Below, one piece after another: positions 28,259-37,582 of a stretch of 64,000 bases of DNA. Position 1 is the first letter of the stretch. Every line of letters begins with the position of its first letter. The stretch lies in the NCBI GenBank assembly GCA_029882975.1, contig JAOUJW010000016.1, positions 1 through 64,000 of the forward strand, written 5' to 3'. The notes under the pieces were generated by a model. That model made no database searches and had not been told where the DNA came from. It saw only the letters and a list, made by a program, of their open reading frames with translations. The stretch comes from Gammaproteobacteria bacterium. Its GTDB lineage: Bacteria; Pseudomonadota; Gammaproteobacteria; SZUA-152. Made by a program: the position numbers and the translations under genes.

Positions 28259-28857
28259 TAGGTCGATTACGAGGAAAGTTGCTGGTTAAGCAGGCGCCGG
28301 ACTTGATTCTGGACGTGGGCGGTGTGGGATACGAGATTTCAGCGCCCATGACGACTTTTTACCGATTGCCGGAAGTGGGAGCCGAAGTCACATTGCACAC
28401 ACATTTATTGGTGCGCGAAGATGCGCAGCTGTTGTACGGTTTTATTTCCGAGACTGACAAATTATTGTTTCGTACTTTGATTAAGGTATCCGGTGTGGGT
28501 GCCAAGCTTGCCTTGGCTTTGTTGTCCGGTTTGTCGGCGGAGGAGATTGCGGCGACCGTGCAACGCAATGACGTTGCCCGTCTAACCGCAGTTCCCGGTA
28601 TTGGTAAGAAAACCGCAGAACGCTTGCTGATTGAGCTGCGCGACCGCCTGGACGACTGGAGTACGGTCAAGGAGTTACCGCAGTCGGGTCAGGAAGCGGC
28701 GATTTCTCCTTCACATGCCTTGAAAGATGCCATTAGTGCATTAATTGCGTTAGGATACAAACCGCCGGAGGCCAGCCGTCTGGTGAGTGGCGTGGATACC
28801 CAAGGGCAGAGTAGTGAGGACATTATTCGTTTGGCCTTAAAATCCGTGACTGTTTAA
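28255..28857 (+). CDS. ruvA: Holliday junction helicase subunit RuvA
   Basis: 200 residues from the ATG at 28255. [10 protein letters not shown] starts the OB domain. VSGVGAKLALALLSG and VPGIGKKTAERLLIELRDR are the two helix-hairpin-helix motifs. The C-terminal domain III (ALIALGYKPPEASR) contacts RuvB. The frame stays open upstream inside ruvC but that extension is not real. 4-bp overlap with ruvC. Confidence 0.97.
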   Translation: MIGRLRGKLLVKQAPDLILDVGGVGYEISAPMTTFYRLPEVGAEVTLHTHLLVREDAQLLYGFISETDKLLFRTLIKVSGVGAKLALALLSGLSAEEIAATVQRNDVARLTAVPGIGKKTAERLLIELRDRLDDWSTVKELPQSGQEAAISPSHALKDAISALIALGYKPPEASRLVSGVDTQGQSSEDIIRLALKSVTV

Positions 28858-28918
28858 ACCCTGATATTTTAAGGGTATGTCGGATAAGGATGTGTAAATC
28901 CATAATAAAGAGTGGGTT

Positions 28919-29977
28919 ATGATAGAACCGGATCGCTTAATAAGTGCGCAATCGCTGGGCAGTGAGCAGGAAACCCAACAGGACCGAGCTATCCGGCCCA
29001 AGGTGTTGGCGGATTACATTGGCCAGCCCGCAGTGCGCGAGCAAATGTCTATTTTTATTTCCGCCGCCCGCCTGCGTCAGGAACCATTGGATCACACCCT
29101 CATATTTGGACCGCCCGGCCTGGGAAAAACCACATTGGCTCATATTGTTGCCTCGGAAATGGGGGTAAACTGTCGTCAAACTTCCGGGCCGGTGTTGGAA
29201 AAGCCAGGTGATCTGGCAGCTTTACTCACGAATTTAGAACCCAATGACGTTCTGTTTGTGGATGAAATCCACCGTCTCAGCCCCGTGGTGGAAGAAGTGT
29301 TGTATCCGGCCATGGAAGATTATCAGTTGGATATTATGATCGGCGAAGGTCCGGCTGCCCGTTCGGTAAAATTGGATTTGCCGCCTTTTACTCTGGTGGG
29401 AGCGACAACCCGAGCCGGTTTGTTGACCTCGCCGTTACGGGATCGCTTTGGTATTGTGCAAAGATTGGAGTTTTACTCCATGGAAGATCTGAGCCATATC
29501 GTGAAGCGTTCTGCCCGTATTTTACAAGTGGAAATGGATGAACGGGGAGCCCATGAGATTGCGCGTCGCTCCCGTGGCACGCCACGTATCTCCAACCGCT
29601 TGCTGCGACGCGTGCGTGATTATGCGGAAATCAAGGCCGATGGCCGTATCAGCGCTACGGTTGCCTGTGCGGCCTTGGATATGCTGGATGTGGACGGCAA
29701 CGGTTTTGATATGCTGGATCGCAAACTGTTATTGGCGATCATAGAAAAGTTTCAGGGTGGTCCGGTAGGAGTGGACAATATTGCTGCGGCTATTGGGGAG
29801 GAGCGGGGCACCATTGAGGATGTGTTGGAGCCCTATTTGATCCAGCAGGGGTTTTTAATGCGCACCCCCAGGGGCCGCGTGGCTACTTTACATGCCTATG
29901 CCCATTTTGGTCTACCGGCTCCGGCGCCTATACAAACCGGTGAGAATCCCAGTACCGATGATTTGTTTGCCAACTGA
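28919..29977 (+). CDS. ruvB: Holliday junction branch-migration ATPase RuvB
   Basis: 352 residues. [18 protein letters not shown], Walker [15 protein letters not shown], Walker [12 protein letters not shown], sensor GATTRAG and a C-terminal winged helix with RTPRGRVAT. Full-length hexameric motor for RuvAB. ATG at 28919; 61 bases after ruvA. Confidence 0.98.
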   Translation: MIEPDRLISAQSLGSEQETQQDRAIRPKVLADYIGQPAVREQMSIFISAARLRQEPLDHTLIFGPPGLGKTTLAHIVASEMGVNCRQTSGPVLEKPGDLAALLTNLEPNDVLFVDEIHRLSPVVEEVLYPAMEDYQLDIMIGEGPAARSVKLDLPPFTLVGATTRAGLLTSPLRDRFGIVQRLEFYSMEDLSHIVKRSARILQVEMDERGAHEIARRSRGTPRISNRLLRRVRDYAEIKADGRISATVACAALDMLDVDGNGFDMLDRKLLLAIIEKFQGGPVGVDNIAAAIGEERGTIEDVLEPYLIQQGFLMRTPRGRVATLHAYAHFGLPAPAPIQTGENPSTDDLFAN

Positions 29978-29995
29978 TTCGGGGTTTGCGGGTTT

Positions 29996-30403
29996 GTGAA
30001 GGAATTTATCTGGCCGGTGCGGGTCTATTATGAAGACACGGACAGTGGCGGTGTGGTTTATCATTCCAATTATTTAAAGTTCCTGGAACGGGCACGTACC
30101 GAATGGCTACGTTCTCTTGGCATAGAACAGGATCACTTGCGTGAGCAGGGTTGCTTGTTTGTAGTGCGTAAGCTAAACATTGAGTTTCTAAAAGCGGCTG
30201 GTTTTAATCAGCTGTTGGAAGTGACGGTGATATTGAAGAAGCTGGGTGGAGCAAGCCTGGCGTTTGAGCAAACTATAAGATCTGCGGATTCACAGAGTTT
30301 GATTTGTACGGCTGAAGTCAATGTTGTTTGTGTGACGGAAACAGCCGGGCAGTTTCGAGCCTGTGCCATTCCTGCAGAACTAAGCAGGGAGATGTCTGTG
30401 TGA
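29996..30403 (+). CDS. ybgC: YbgC acyl-CoA thioesterase (Tol-Pal associated)
   Basis: 135-residue HotDog protein. VYYEDTDSGGVVYHSNYLKF with the active-site Asp is the 4HBT/YbgC signature. It is the usual first gene of the tol-pal operon and hydrolyses acyl-CoA, perhaps in phospholipid metabolism. GTG start at 29996, 18 bases after ruvB. The stop overlaps the tolQ GTG. Confidence 0.95.
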   Translation: MKEFIWPVRVYYEDTDSGGVVYHSNYLKFLERARTEWLRSLGIEQDHLREQGCLFVVRKLNIEFLKAAGFNQLLEVTVILKKLGGASLAFEQTIRSADSQSLICTAEVNVVCVTETAGQFRACAIPAELSREMSV

Positions 30404-31074
30404 ATGCCGATTTGTCGTTAATCAGTCTGGTTACCAATGCCAGTGTTTTGGTGCAAGGTGTGATGGCTTTGTTGATGCTGGTGTCCATCATGTCCTGGAC
30501 TATGATATTTCAAAAAGCCCGGGTGTTGAAAAAGGCCAGTAAGGCTGCAGATGTGTTCGAAGAGAAATTTTGGTCAGGTGGTGATTTGAATACCTTATAT
30601 TCACAGGTCACATCGGGGCGTTTCCCCCAATCCGGTATGGCCAATATCTATGAAGCCGGGTTCAAAGAGTTTGCGCGATTACGCAAACAGGAATCCGCCG
30701 ATCCCATGGCCGTACTGGAAGGTGCTCAACGCGCTATGCGGGTTTCATTGTCGCGGGAACTGGACAAACTGGAAACCCATTTGCCGTTTCTTGCCACCGT
30801 GGGTTCCACCAGTCCCTATGTGGGCTTGTTTGGCACCGTATGGGGCATTATGAATTCGTTCCGGGCTTTGGGTAATGTAAAGCAGGCCACTCTGGCCATG
30901 GTGGCGCCCGGTATCGCCGAGGCCTTGATTGCCACTGCCATGGGTTTGTTTGCCGCTATACCGGCGGTTGTTAGTTACAACCGTTATTCGGCGGATTTGG
31001 ATCGCATCGTCGGACGTTATCAAACCTTTATGGAAGAGTTTGCCAGCATACTACAACGACAGGCCCACAAATAA
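30400..31074 (+). CDS. tolQ: TolQ, inner-membrane motor subunit of Tol-Pal
   Basis: 224 residues, MotA/TolQ/ExbB family. Membrane helices at about 12-35, 130-155 and 165-190, with TVGSTSPYVGLFGTVWGIM and the proton-path region typical of TolQ. I take GTG at 30400 as the start; it overlaps the ybgC stop as GTGA, and the open frame upstream is an extension within ybgC. With TolR it uses the proton motive force to drive TolA. Confidence 0.96.
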   Translation: MNADLSLISLVTNASVLVQGVMALLMLVSIMSWTMIFQKARVLKKASKAADVFEEKFWSGGDLNTLYSQVTSGRFPQSGMANIYEAGFKEFARLRKQESADPMAVLEGAQRAMRVSLSRELDKLETHLPFLATVGSTSPYVGLFGTVWGIMNSFRALGNVKQATLAMVAPGIAEALIATAMGLFAAIPAVVSYNRYSADLDRIVGRYQTFMEEFASILQRQAHK

Positions 31075-31544
31075 TGGCAGAGATCTTTGACAAAACCACC
31101 GGCCGACGCCGGCCCATGTCTGACATCAATGTGGTGCCCTATATTGATGTGATGTTGGTACTGTTGGTGATTTTTATGATCACTGCACCTTTGTTAACCA
31201 CCGGGGTGCAAGTGGATTTACCCCAGGCCACAGCAGAACCGGTGGATACGGACACCAAAGAACCATTGATTGTTACCGTCAATAAAGAAGGTGATTATTA
31301 TTTGAACGTTGGTGAAAATCCGGACAAACCGGTGAATCACGAAACCATGGTGACATTGGCTGCTGCGGTGTTGCAACACCAACCGGGTACGCCGGTTATG
31401 ATTCGTGGCGACGGTCGTGTAGAATACTCCAAAGTTGTGGTCGCCATGACTTTATTGCAAAAGGCAGGAGCGCCCAGCGTGGGTTTGATAACAGACGCGC
31501 CAAAACAAACAAAAAAGAGAAGTAAACGACGCAAATCGAGTTAA
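31074..31544 (+). CDS. tolR: TolR, inner-membrane motor subunit of Tol-Pal
   Basis: 156 residues, ExbD/TolR family. One helix (about 20-42) with PYIDVMLVLLVIFMI, including the essential Asp, then a periplasmic domain. The tail KQTKKRSKRRKSS is strongly basic, which is unusual for TolR. The ATG overlaps the tolQ TAA by one base. Confidence 0.95.
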   Translation: MAEIFDKTTGRRRPMSDINVVPYIDVMLVLLVIFMITAPLLTTGVQVDLPQATAEPVDTDTKEPLIVTVNKEGDYYLNVGENPDKPVNHETMVTLAAAVLQHQPGTPVMIRGDGRVEYSKVVVAMTLLQKAGAPSVGLITDAPKQTKKRSKRRKSS

Positions 31545-31549
31545 TCCCC

Positions 31550-32512
31550 GTGATTGGTACAATTTTCAAAAATCCTTTAGCGCTTTTTTATGCCGTTGTG
31601 GTCCATGCGGCCCTACTGGCTGTTTTAGTCGTTAGTTTTGATTGGACCGACGAAGACGATAAACCTAAGCTTAACGTGGTCGAAGCCACTGTGGTGGATG
31701 AGTCCAAAGTTCGCAAGCAAATTGAGACCCTGAAAAAGAAAGAACAGGAAAAGATTCGGGCCGAGCAGGAACGGCAACAAAAACTGGAGCAGGATGCAGC
31801 TAAAGCTAAACAGGCGCGTGAGCAGGAAGAAAAACGCTTGGCTGCCGCCAAGAAGAAACGTGAAATAGAAGCACGTGAACACGAGAAGACAAAACAACAG
31901 CGATTGGCTGAAGAAAAGCAAGAGAAAAAGCGCATTGCTGACCTAAAGCAGAAGCGCGAGGTGGAAGCCAAAAAACAGAAAGAGCTGGAGCAAAAACGCA
32001 AAGCGGAAGAGCAGCGTTTGGCCAAAGCTCAAAAGGAAAAAGAGCGGGCCGAAGCGGCTGCCAAAGCCGCCGAAGAAAAGCGTAAGCGCGAAGACATGCT
32101 GTCGCAAATGCAGGCCGAAGAAGAGGAACGCAAGAAACGCCGGATGCAGGAAGAGCAAAAAGAGCGGGAACGGCAAATGGCCCAGGAACAACAAGCATTA
32201 GATGTCGTCAAGGAACAACAGGCCATGAAAACGGTGGACAAGTATACCGCCATGATTCGCCAGAAAATCGAACAAAATTGGAGAAAACCCTCTAATGTAA
32301 GACCGGGAATGAGTAGTACCGTTTCCATACAGCTGATTCCCAGTGGCGATGTGATCAATGTACAAACGGTCGAGTCCAGCGGAGATTCACTGTTTGATCG
32401 TTCTGTCGAAACTGCGGTGCGTAAATCCGAGCCTTTTCCCTTGCCTGCGGAGCCCGGTTTATTTGAGCGGTTTCGTAAAATTAATCTCAAATTTTCTGAA
32501 GTGGAATCTTGA
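31550..32512 (+). CDS. tolA: TolA, periplasm-spanning subunit of Tol-Pal
   Basis: 320 residues. One N-terminal helix (about 10-32), then a very long Lys/Glu/Ala/Gln helix (about 50-225) and a C-terminal TonB/TolA domain with MIRQKIEQNWRKP and SSGDSLFDRSVETAVRKS. It links the TolQR motor to TolB and Pal. GTG start at 31550. The stop overlaps the tolB ATG (TGATG). Confidence 0.95.
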   Translation: MIGTIFKNPLALFYAVVVHAALLAVLVVSFDWTDEDDKPKLNVVEATVVDESKVRKQIETLKKKEQEKIRAEQERQQKLEQDAAKAKQAREQEEKRLAAAKKKREIEAREHEKTKQQRLAEEKQEKKRIADLKQKREVEAKKQKELEQKRKAEEQRLAKAQKEKERAEAAAKAAEEKRKREDMLSQMQAEEEERKKRRMQEEQKERERQMAQEQQALDVVKEQQAMKTVDKYTAMIRQKIEQNWRKPSNVRPGMSSTVSIQLIPSGDVINVQTVESSGDSLFDRSVETAVRKSEPFPLPAEPGLFERFRKINLKFSEVES

Positions 32513-33807
32513 TGAAAAAAAGACTGCGGATATGGGTGTTTTGTTTGGCGTGGTGTGCTGGAGCCGCTCAAGCTGCTCCCTTGGTGATAGAAATAACTCA
32601 GGGTATCGAAGACGCCGCACCGATTGCCGTCATTCCTTTTGCAGAAGAGGGTGGACGTGTACCACCGGAAGATATTGCCAAAATTATCCAGGATGATTTA
32701 GTGCGCACCGGTCAGTTTAAAGCCATTACGGTACCGGCGGAGTTTGGTCGTCCCAGTTCGCCTGATCAAATCCAGTACACCAACTGGCGGGTATTGGGTG
32801 TGGAAAGTCTGGTTATCGGTAAAGTTCGCTTTGTTGGCGCAAATCGCTACCGTGTCAGTTACTGGTTGATGGATGTATTTAAGGAAAAGATCATTGCCCA
32901 TACCGAGGAGCAAGGTAATCAAATTAACTTGCGCAAAACTGCACATCAAATTGCCGATATTATCTATGAAAAATTAACCGGTACACCCGGCGCCTTTTCC
33001 ACCCAAATTGCTTATGTGACGGCGGAAGGGGTGGGTACAGAAAGAGAACATACCTTATGGATATCGGATGCGGACGGTGCCAATCAGTGGCGGTTACTGC
33101 GTTCTACCGAACCGTTGATGTCTCCCTCCTGGTCACCAGACGGTACAAAAATTGCTTACGCTTCATTAGAGAGGGACGGTAAACAAAAAATCATCATACA
33201 GGAATGGCGTACCGGTACGCGGGAAGTGATCGATAGAGGTCGCCCCGGACTGTATGGTGCGCCTTCCTGGTCACCCAATGGAAAGAAACTGGCTTTTGTT
33301 ATCGCAAACCGTGGAAACGCGGACATTTATGTCATAGACTTAAAAACTAAGAAATTACGTCGAATTACCAAACACTTGGCGATAGACACAGAGCCGGTAT
33401 GGACACCGGATGGCAACACGATTGTATTTACGTCGGACCGGGGTGGTCGACCACAATTGTATAAAGTGTCATCAAATGGCAAAAATGTGAAACGGTTGAC
33501 GTTTGAAGGGCAAGAAAACGCTAGAGCCAGCATGTCGCCTGATGGTAAATTATTGGCTATGGTCCATAAAACCGGCGGTCGCTATAAAATCGCCACGCTG
33601 GAGTGGAGCACTGGCCATATACAAGTATTAACCGATGGTTTTTTGGACGAATCACCCAGTTTTGCGCCCAATGGCAGCATGATTATCTATGCAACCACTG
33701 GAAGGCAGGGTGAACTCGCAACTGTGTCGACGGATGGGCGGATACGGCAACGGTTGCGTTATGTGGAAGATGTGCGGGAACCGGCTTGGTCTCCGTATGA
33801 AAAATAA
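32512..33807 (+). CDS. tolB: TolB, periplasmic beta-propeller of Tol-Pal
   Basis: 431 residues from the ATG at 32512 (an in-frame TTG lies one codon upstream). Signal peptide ending near AGAAQA. The N-terminal domain is followed by a six-bladed WD40-like (PD40) propeller seen as repeated SPSWSPDGTKIAYAS, PSWSPNGKKLAFV and PVWTPDGNTIVFTS. Binds Pal and TolA. 1-base overlap with tolA. Confidence 0.97.
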   Translation: MKKRLRIWVFCLAWCAGAAQAAPLVIEITQGIEDAAPIAVIPFAEEGGRVPPEDIAKIIQDDLVRTGQFKAITVPAEFGRPSSPDQIQYTNWRVLGVESLVIGKVRFVGANRYRVSYWLMDVFKEKIIAHTEEQGNQINLRKTAHQIADIIYEKLTGTPGAFSTQIAYVTAEGVGTEREHTLWISDADGANQWRLLRSTEPLMSPSWSPDGTKIAYASLERDGKQKIIIQEWRTGTREVIDRGRPGLYGAPSWSPNGKKLAFVIANRGNADIYVIDLKTKKLRRITKHLAIDTEPVWTPDGNTIVFTSDRGGRPQLYKVSSNGKNVKRLTFEGQENARASMSPDGKLLAMVHKTGGRYKIATLEWSTGHIQVLTDGFLDESPSFAPNGSMIIYATTGRQGELATVSTDGRIRQRLRYVEDVREPAWSPYEK

Positions 33808-33958
33808 GTCTGCAGCTGTAAAAAAACTGAACGCTACTACCGGTTTCACATGACGCAGGTTATGGGAAACAGTCGCTGTTCCAGTTGAAAAGTTTTTGTG
33901 TTGTAATTTTTTTAGTGGTTATTGTTAATGCAAAGTGAAAATATAAGGAGTTTGGAGA

Positions 33959-34507
33959 ATGAAGATCTTAACCAAGATGTCTCTTGCCATCCTGCCGGTT
34001 TTATTATTGGCAGGTTGTTTCGGTTCTACCGGTGACGTAAAAGAAGCGGCGCCGCCGGAAGATACCGTAGCGGTTGAAGACCAAGCACCGGCACAGGATA
34101 CTGCGCCTCCGGCTGGTGAGGAAATGGTCGCAGAGCAAGCACCCGTGGATCCCCTGGATGATCCCAACAACGTGCTGGCTACCCGAACCGTCTATTTCGA
34201 TTTTGATAGCAGCACCGTACGAGATGATGCTCTGCCGGTCATTCGTGCCCATGCTGAACATTTGGTGAGCAATCCCAGTCTGATGTTCACTTTAGAAGGG
34301 CATGCGGATGAGCGTGGAACACGCGAATACAACTTGGCTCTGGGTGAGCGCCGTGCCGATTCCGTACGTCGTTTATTGCTGGCCAATGGTGTGGCCGCCA
34401 ATCAGATCAATGTGATCAGTTATGGTGAAGAAAGACCCGCTAAACTGGGGCATGACGACAGCGCTTGGGATGCTAATCGACGTGCAGAACTGGTTTACCA
34501 GCGTTAA
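33959..34507 (+). CDS. pal: Pal, peptidoglycan-associated lipoprotein
   Basis: 182 residues. Lipobox LLAGC (Cys20), an acidic Pro-rich linker, then an OmpA-like domain with VYFDFDSSTVRDD, LEGHADERGTREYNLALGER and YGEERPA. It anchors the outer membrane to peptidoglycan and binds TolB. 151 bases after tolB; ATG after AAGGAG. Confidence 0.97.
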   Translation: MKILTKMSLAILPVLLLAGCFGSTGDVKEAAPPEDTVAVEDQAPAQDTAPPAGEEMVAEQAPVDPLDDPNNVLATRTVYFDFDSSTVRDDALPVIRAHAEHLVSNPSLMFTLEGHADERGTREYNLALGERRADSVRRLLLANGVAANQINVISYGEERPAKLGHDDSAWDANRRAELVYQR

Positions 34508-34535
34508 GCGATTTGCAACGGGTTAAGACTTCTTG

Positions 34536-34573
34536 CCGTATCCGGCGGTTCGTCGGATACGGCTGTACTTTTT
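34536..34573 (+). terminator. Terminator-like hairpin between pal and cpoB
   Basis: CCGTATCCG (34536-34544) pairs with CGGATACGG (34554-34562) around a 9-base loop. A five-T run follows at 34569-34573. It could reduce transcription into cpoB, which would let Pal be made in excess. The T-run is seven bases from the stem, so termination may be weak. Confidence 0.55.
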
Positions 34574-34623
34574 ATGATCGATATTACCGAGACCATGTCA
34601 ACTACATATCAGGTTAAGCCGTA

Positions 34624-35421
34624 ATGAGCACAGGGCGACATAATAAAAACAAGACTCATATTGCACCAGACGCAGCAATTAAGGGGCTAGTGGTGATCTT
34701 AATGTTGGCTATCGTTTCCAGTGTAACTGCCCGGGAGAACGTTACCCCGGAAGCCGGTATGGATACCCAGCGACGCTTGGATCTGGTAGAAAGGCGACTG
34801 CAGCCGGTCATTGAAGTCATGACCAAAGTGGATAAGCTCCAGCAGGAAATGCAAAAGCTGGTTGGGCAAATGGAAGAAATTGCCCATAAAATGGAAAGTA
34901 TTAAAAAACGACAGCGAGATTTGTACGTCGACATAGACCGACGTATTGGTGAGGTTGAAAAAAAAGCCGAAGAATTGGCACAGCGTAAAGCAGAAGTACC
35001 CGCAAGCAATGCTGCCGGCAGTCCCGCTGCCGCCTCGGTTTCTGTGGCTTTGGAACAGGAAGCCTACGAAAGAGCGTTTGAACTATTGAAACAAGGCAAT
35101 TATGAGTTGGCGATTGCGTCTTTTAAACTGTTTTTGGAAACTTATCCCACCGCAGAATACGCCGATAATGCCCAGTATTGGTTGGGCGAGGCTAACTATG
35201 TGCAGCGACACTATCAGGTGGCGCTGGAAGAGTTCAACAAGGTTCTGGACAATTATCCCAGAAGTAATAAACGTGCCGACGCTATGTTGAAAATGGGCTA
35301 CACCTATGTGGAATTAGGAAAGAACAAGCGTGCGAAAGTGATTTTGGGCAATGTAGTTAAGCATTTCCCCGATACCACAGCGGCACGTTTGGCCGGTAAA
35401 CGCTTGCAAACGCTGAACTAG
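34624..35421 (+). CDS. cpoB: CpoB/YbgF, Tol-Pal associated TPR coordinator
   Basis: 265 residues. Hydrophobic N-terminal segment (about 18-37, LVVILMLAIVSSVTA), then a trimerising coiled coil (about 45-100), an Ala/Pro linker, and C-terminal tetratricopeptide repeats with YERAFELLKQGNYELAIASF and YWLGEANYVQRHYQVALEEF. CpoB coordinates peptidoglycan synthesis with outer-membrane constriction. The last codons and stop are partly duplicated just downstream (35401-35441). Confidence 0.93.
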   Translation: MSTGRHNKNKTHIAPDAAIKGLVVILMLAIVSSVTARENVTPEAGMDTQRRLDLVERRLQPVIEVMTKVDKLQQEMQKLVGQMEEIAHKMESIKKRQRDLYVDIDRRIGEVEKKAEELAQRKAEVPASNAAGSPAAASVSVALEQEAYERAFELLKQGNYELAIASFKLFLETYPTAEYADNAQYWLGEANYVQRHYQVALEEFNKVLDNYPRSNKRADAMLKMGYTYVELGKNKRAKVILGNVVKHFPDTTAARLAGKRLQTLN

Positions 35422-35441
35422 TGTTTGCAAACACTGAACTA
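35401..35441. repeat. Small tandem duplication at the cpoB stop; 14-bp palindrome
   Basis: CGCTTGCAAACGCTGAACTA (35401-35420) is followed by a near copy, GTTTGCAAACACTGAACTA, ending at 35441. The second copy contains the perfect palindrome GTGTTTGCAAACAC (35421-35434). The cpoB TAG falls between the copies. Confidence 0.8.
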
Positions 35442-35487
35442 AAGTTAAAGTTTCAGTAGGGTCCCGTCAAACTGTGGACTGACTGAG

Positions 35488-35505
35488 CCGCTTTGATTCA
35501 AGCGG
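35488..35505 (+). promoter_or_regulatory. Small hairpin just before queE
   Basis: CCGCTT and AAGCGG form a 6-bp stem with a 6-base loop ending 12 bases before the queE ATG. The region where a Shine-Dalgarno sequence is expected has none outside this stem, so the hairpin could affect translation. I do not see a preQ1 riboswitch. Confidence 0.3.
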
Positions 35506-35517
35506 TACGCATTCAAA

Positions 35518-36165
35518 ATGACCAAAACCAGCCTACGCATTTCTGAAATCTTTTACTCCTTACAGGGTGAGGGATTAAGTACCGGTGTCCCCACGGTTTT
35601 TGTACGCCTAACCGGATGTCCTTTACGCTGCCAGTATTGCGATACCAGCTATGCGTTCCAGGGTGGACAAAGCCTGTCTGTGGAACAGGTATTGGCCCGG
35701 ATCGGACCCTATCATTGTCAAACCGTGTGTGTCACCGGTGGTGAACCCCTGGCCCAAAAAAACTGCTTGGTGTTGTTACGCGATTTATGTGATAACGGTT
35801 ATGCGGTTTCCCTGGAAACCAGTGGCGCCATGGATCTGGCGGGCGTGGATTCCCGCGTGGTAAAAGTGATGGATCTAAAAACACCCGCATCCGGTGAAGC
35901 GGAGCGCAATCGCTGGGAAAATTTACAACAACTGAGCCGGGACGATCAAATTAAACTGGTGATTTGCGATCGTGGTGACTATGACTGGGCCGTGCAGATA
36001 TTACAGCAACACCAACTACAACAAAAATGTACAGTGCTGTTTTCACCGGCCTATGGTCAGCAAGATCCTGCCCAATTAGCACAGTGGATACTGGATGATG
36101 CCCTGCCGGTTCGATTTCAATTACAGTTGCACAAGAGTTTATGGGGAGAAGCCCAAGGGCGATGA
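35518..36165 (+). CDS. queE: 7-carboxy-7-deazaguanine synthase QueE
   Basis: 215 residues, radical SAM enzyme. FYSLQGEG at the N-terminus and the cluster motif [15 protein letters not shown] (CxxxCxxC), with VTGGEP for SAM. It makes the deazaguanine core of queuosine. The ATG at 35518 lacks a good ribosome site. It overlaps queC by four bases. Confidence 0.96.
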   Translation: MTKTSLRISEIFYSLQGEGLSTGVPTVFVRLTGCPLRCQYCDTSYAFQGGQSLSVEQVLARIGPYHCQTVCVTGGEPLAQKNCLVLLRDLCDNGYAVSLETSGAMDLAGVDSRVVKVMDLKTPASGEAERNRWENLQQLSRDDQIKLVICDRGDYDWAVQILQQHQLQQKCTVLFSPAYGQQDPAQLAQWILDDALPVRFQLQLHKSLWGEAQGR

Positions 36166-36845
36166 ATGAAAAACCGCACACCAATGCCATCGTTTTAGTC
36201 TCCGGCGGTTTGGATTCGGCTACGGCGCTGGCCATGGCCAAGAGCGAAGGTTATACATGTTATGCGCTCAGCTTTGATTATGGCCAGCGCCACCGCTGCG
36301 AACTGGAGGCTGCCAAGCGCGTGACCACACAGCAGGGGGTGGTACTACATCGGGTATTTTCATTGGAGTTAGGTGCTATGGGCGGTTCGGCACTGACGGA
36401 CACATCCCTGGACGTACCTACAGTGGCTTCCAGCGACATTCCCATTACTTATGTTCCTGCCCGCAATACGGTGTTTTTATCCATCGCCTTGGCTTGGGCC
36501 GAAGTGCTACCGGCGCAACATATTTTTATCGGTGTTAATGCGGTGGACTATTCCGGCTATCCCGATTGTCGTCCGGAATTCATTGCTTCCTTTGAACAGA
36601 CGGCGAATCTGGGCACCAAAAAAGGAGTGCAGGGTGAACCGTTTAAGATTCATACACCTTTGATCTCTTTGACTAAGGCACAGATTATTACCAAGGGAAT
36701 CGCCTTAGGACTAGATTATTCTTTAACCACATCCTGTTATAATCCTGATGCTCAGGGTCGTGCCTGCGGTAAGTGTGATTCCTGTCGTATTCGCAAAGAC
36801 GGGTTTGCGGCGGCAGCGGTAGACGATCCCACGGTTTATCAATGA
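36162..36845 (+). CDS. queC: 7-cyano-7-deazaguanine synthase QueC
   Basis: 227 residues from the ATG at 36162 (ATGA overlap with queE). PP-loop [13 protein letters not shown] and the C-terminal zinc site with [17 protein letters not shown]. It converts CDG to preQ0 using ATP and ammonia, the step after QueE. The queC stop overlaps the next gene. Confidence 0.96.
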   Translation: MNEKPHTNAIVLVSGGLDSATALAMAKSEGYTCYALSFDYGQRHRCELEAAKRVTTQQGVVLHRVFSLELGAMGGSALTDTSLDVPTVASSDIPITYVPARNTVFLSIALAWAEVLPAQHIFIGVNAVDYSGYPDCRPEFIASFEQTANLGTKKGVQGEPFKIHTPLISLTKAQIITKGIALGLDYSLTTSCYNPDAQGRACGKCDSCRIRKDGFAAAAVDDPTVYQ

Positions 36846-37582
36846 TTGTGCTGTTTACCGATTTCGGAGTGTCCGGTCCGTATATGGGGCAAATGAAAGC
36901 GGTGTTGTTACAACAGGCACCCACCGTACCCATCGTCGATTTGTTTGCGGATGCTCCGGCTTTTGATCCGCGCTGTTCTGCCTATTTATTGGCGGCCTAT
37001 GTGGAGGAATTCCCTGTAGGTACGGTGTTTCTGTGCGTGGTGGATCCCGGTGTCGGCAGTGCGCGTCATCCCATGATGGCCAATATTGACGGTCGCTGGT
37101 TTGTAGGACCGGATAACGGCTTGTTCCAAGTGGTGGCGCAACGGGCCAAACAAGCAGCGTCGATGCGTTTATGGCATATTCTTTGGCGTCCGCAACAGCT
37201 CTCCAACTCTTTTCACGGTCGGGATTTATTTGCTCCGGTGGCCGCACAATTGGCGGCAAATATGTTACCTTCGGCACAGGAACTGGCACCCACGGATTGG
37301 ATTGATTCCAGTTGGACGCCGGAATTGCCGCGAATTATATACATAGACCATTACGGTAACGCCATGGCGGGGGTTCGGGCAGATTCCGTGTCTGCCGATA
37401 CCACAGTCCATATGGGCGCGCAGCAATTACAAAGAGCGAGCACTTTTGCCGATGTGCCGACGGGTACGGGGTTTTGGTATAAAAACGCCAATGGGTTATT
37501 GGAAATTTCCATCAACCAAGGCAGTGCCGCACAGGAGTATAACTTAGCCATTGGGGACGAGGTGAGTTTTGGACAACCATGA
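36842..37582 (+). CDS. SAM hydroxide adenosyltransferase (DUF62 family)
   Basis: 246 residues. [40 protein letters not shown] and [14 protein letters not shown] are the conserved blocks of the DUF62/duf-62 family, which hydrolyse S-adenosylmethionine to adenosine and methionine and are related to fluorinase. ATG at 36842 overlaps queC by 4 bp, so it belongs to the que operon here. Cytoplasmic. Confidence 0.93.
   Translation: MIVLFTDFGVSGPYMGQMKAVLLQQAPTVPIVDLFADAPAFDPRCSAYLLAAYVEEFPVGTVFLCVVDPGVGSARHPMMANIDGRWFVGPDNGLFQVVAQRAKQAASMRLWHILWRPQQLSNSFHGRDLFAPVAAQLAANMLPSAQELAPTDWIDSSWTPELPRIIYIDHYGNAMAGVRADSVSADTTVHMGAQQLQRASTFADVPTGTGFWYKNANGLLEISINQGSAAQEYNLAIGDEVSFGQP

Noticed and set aside
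35422-35517. preQ1 riboswitch before queE
   Set aside because: The short conserved preQ1 aptamer pattern is not seen; only a 6-bp hairpin is present.
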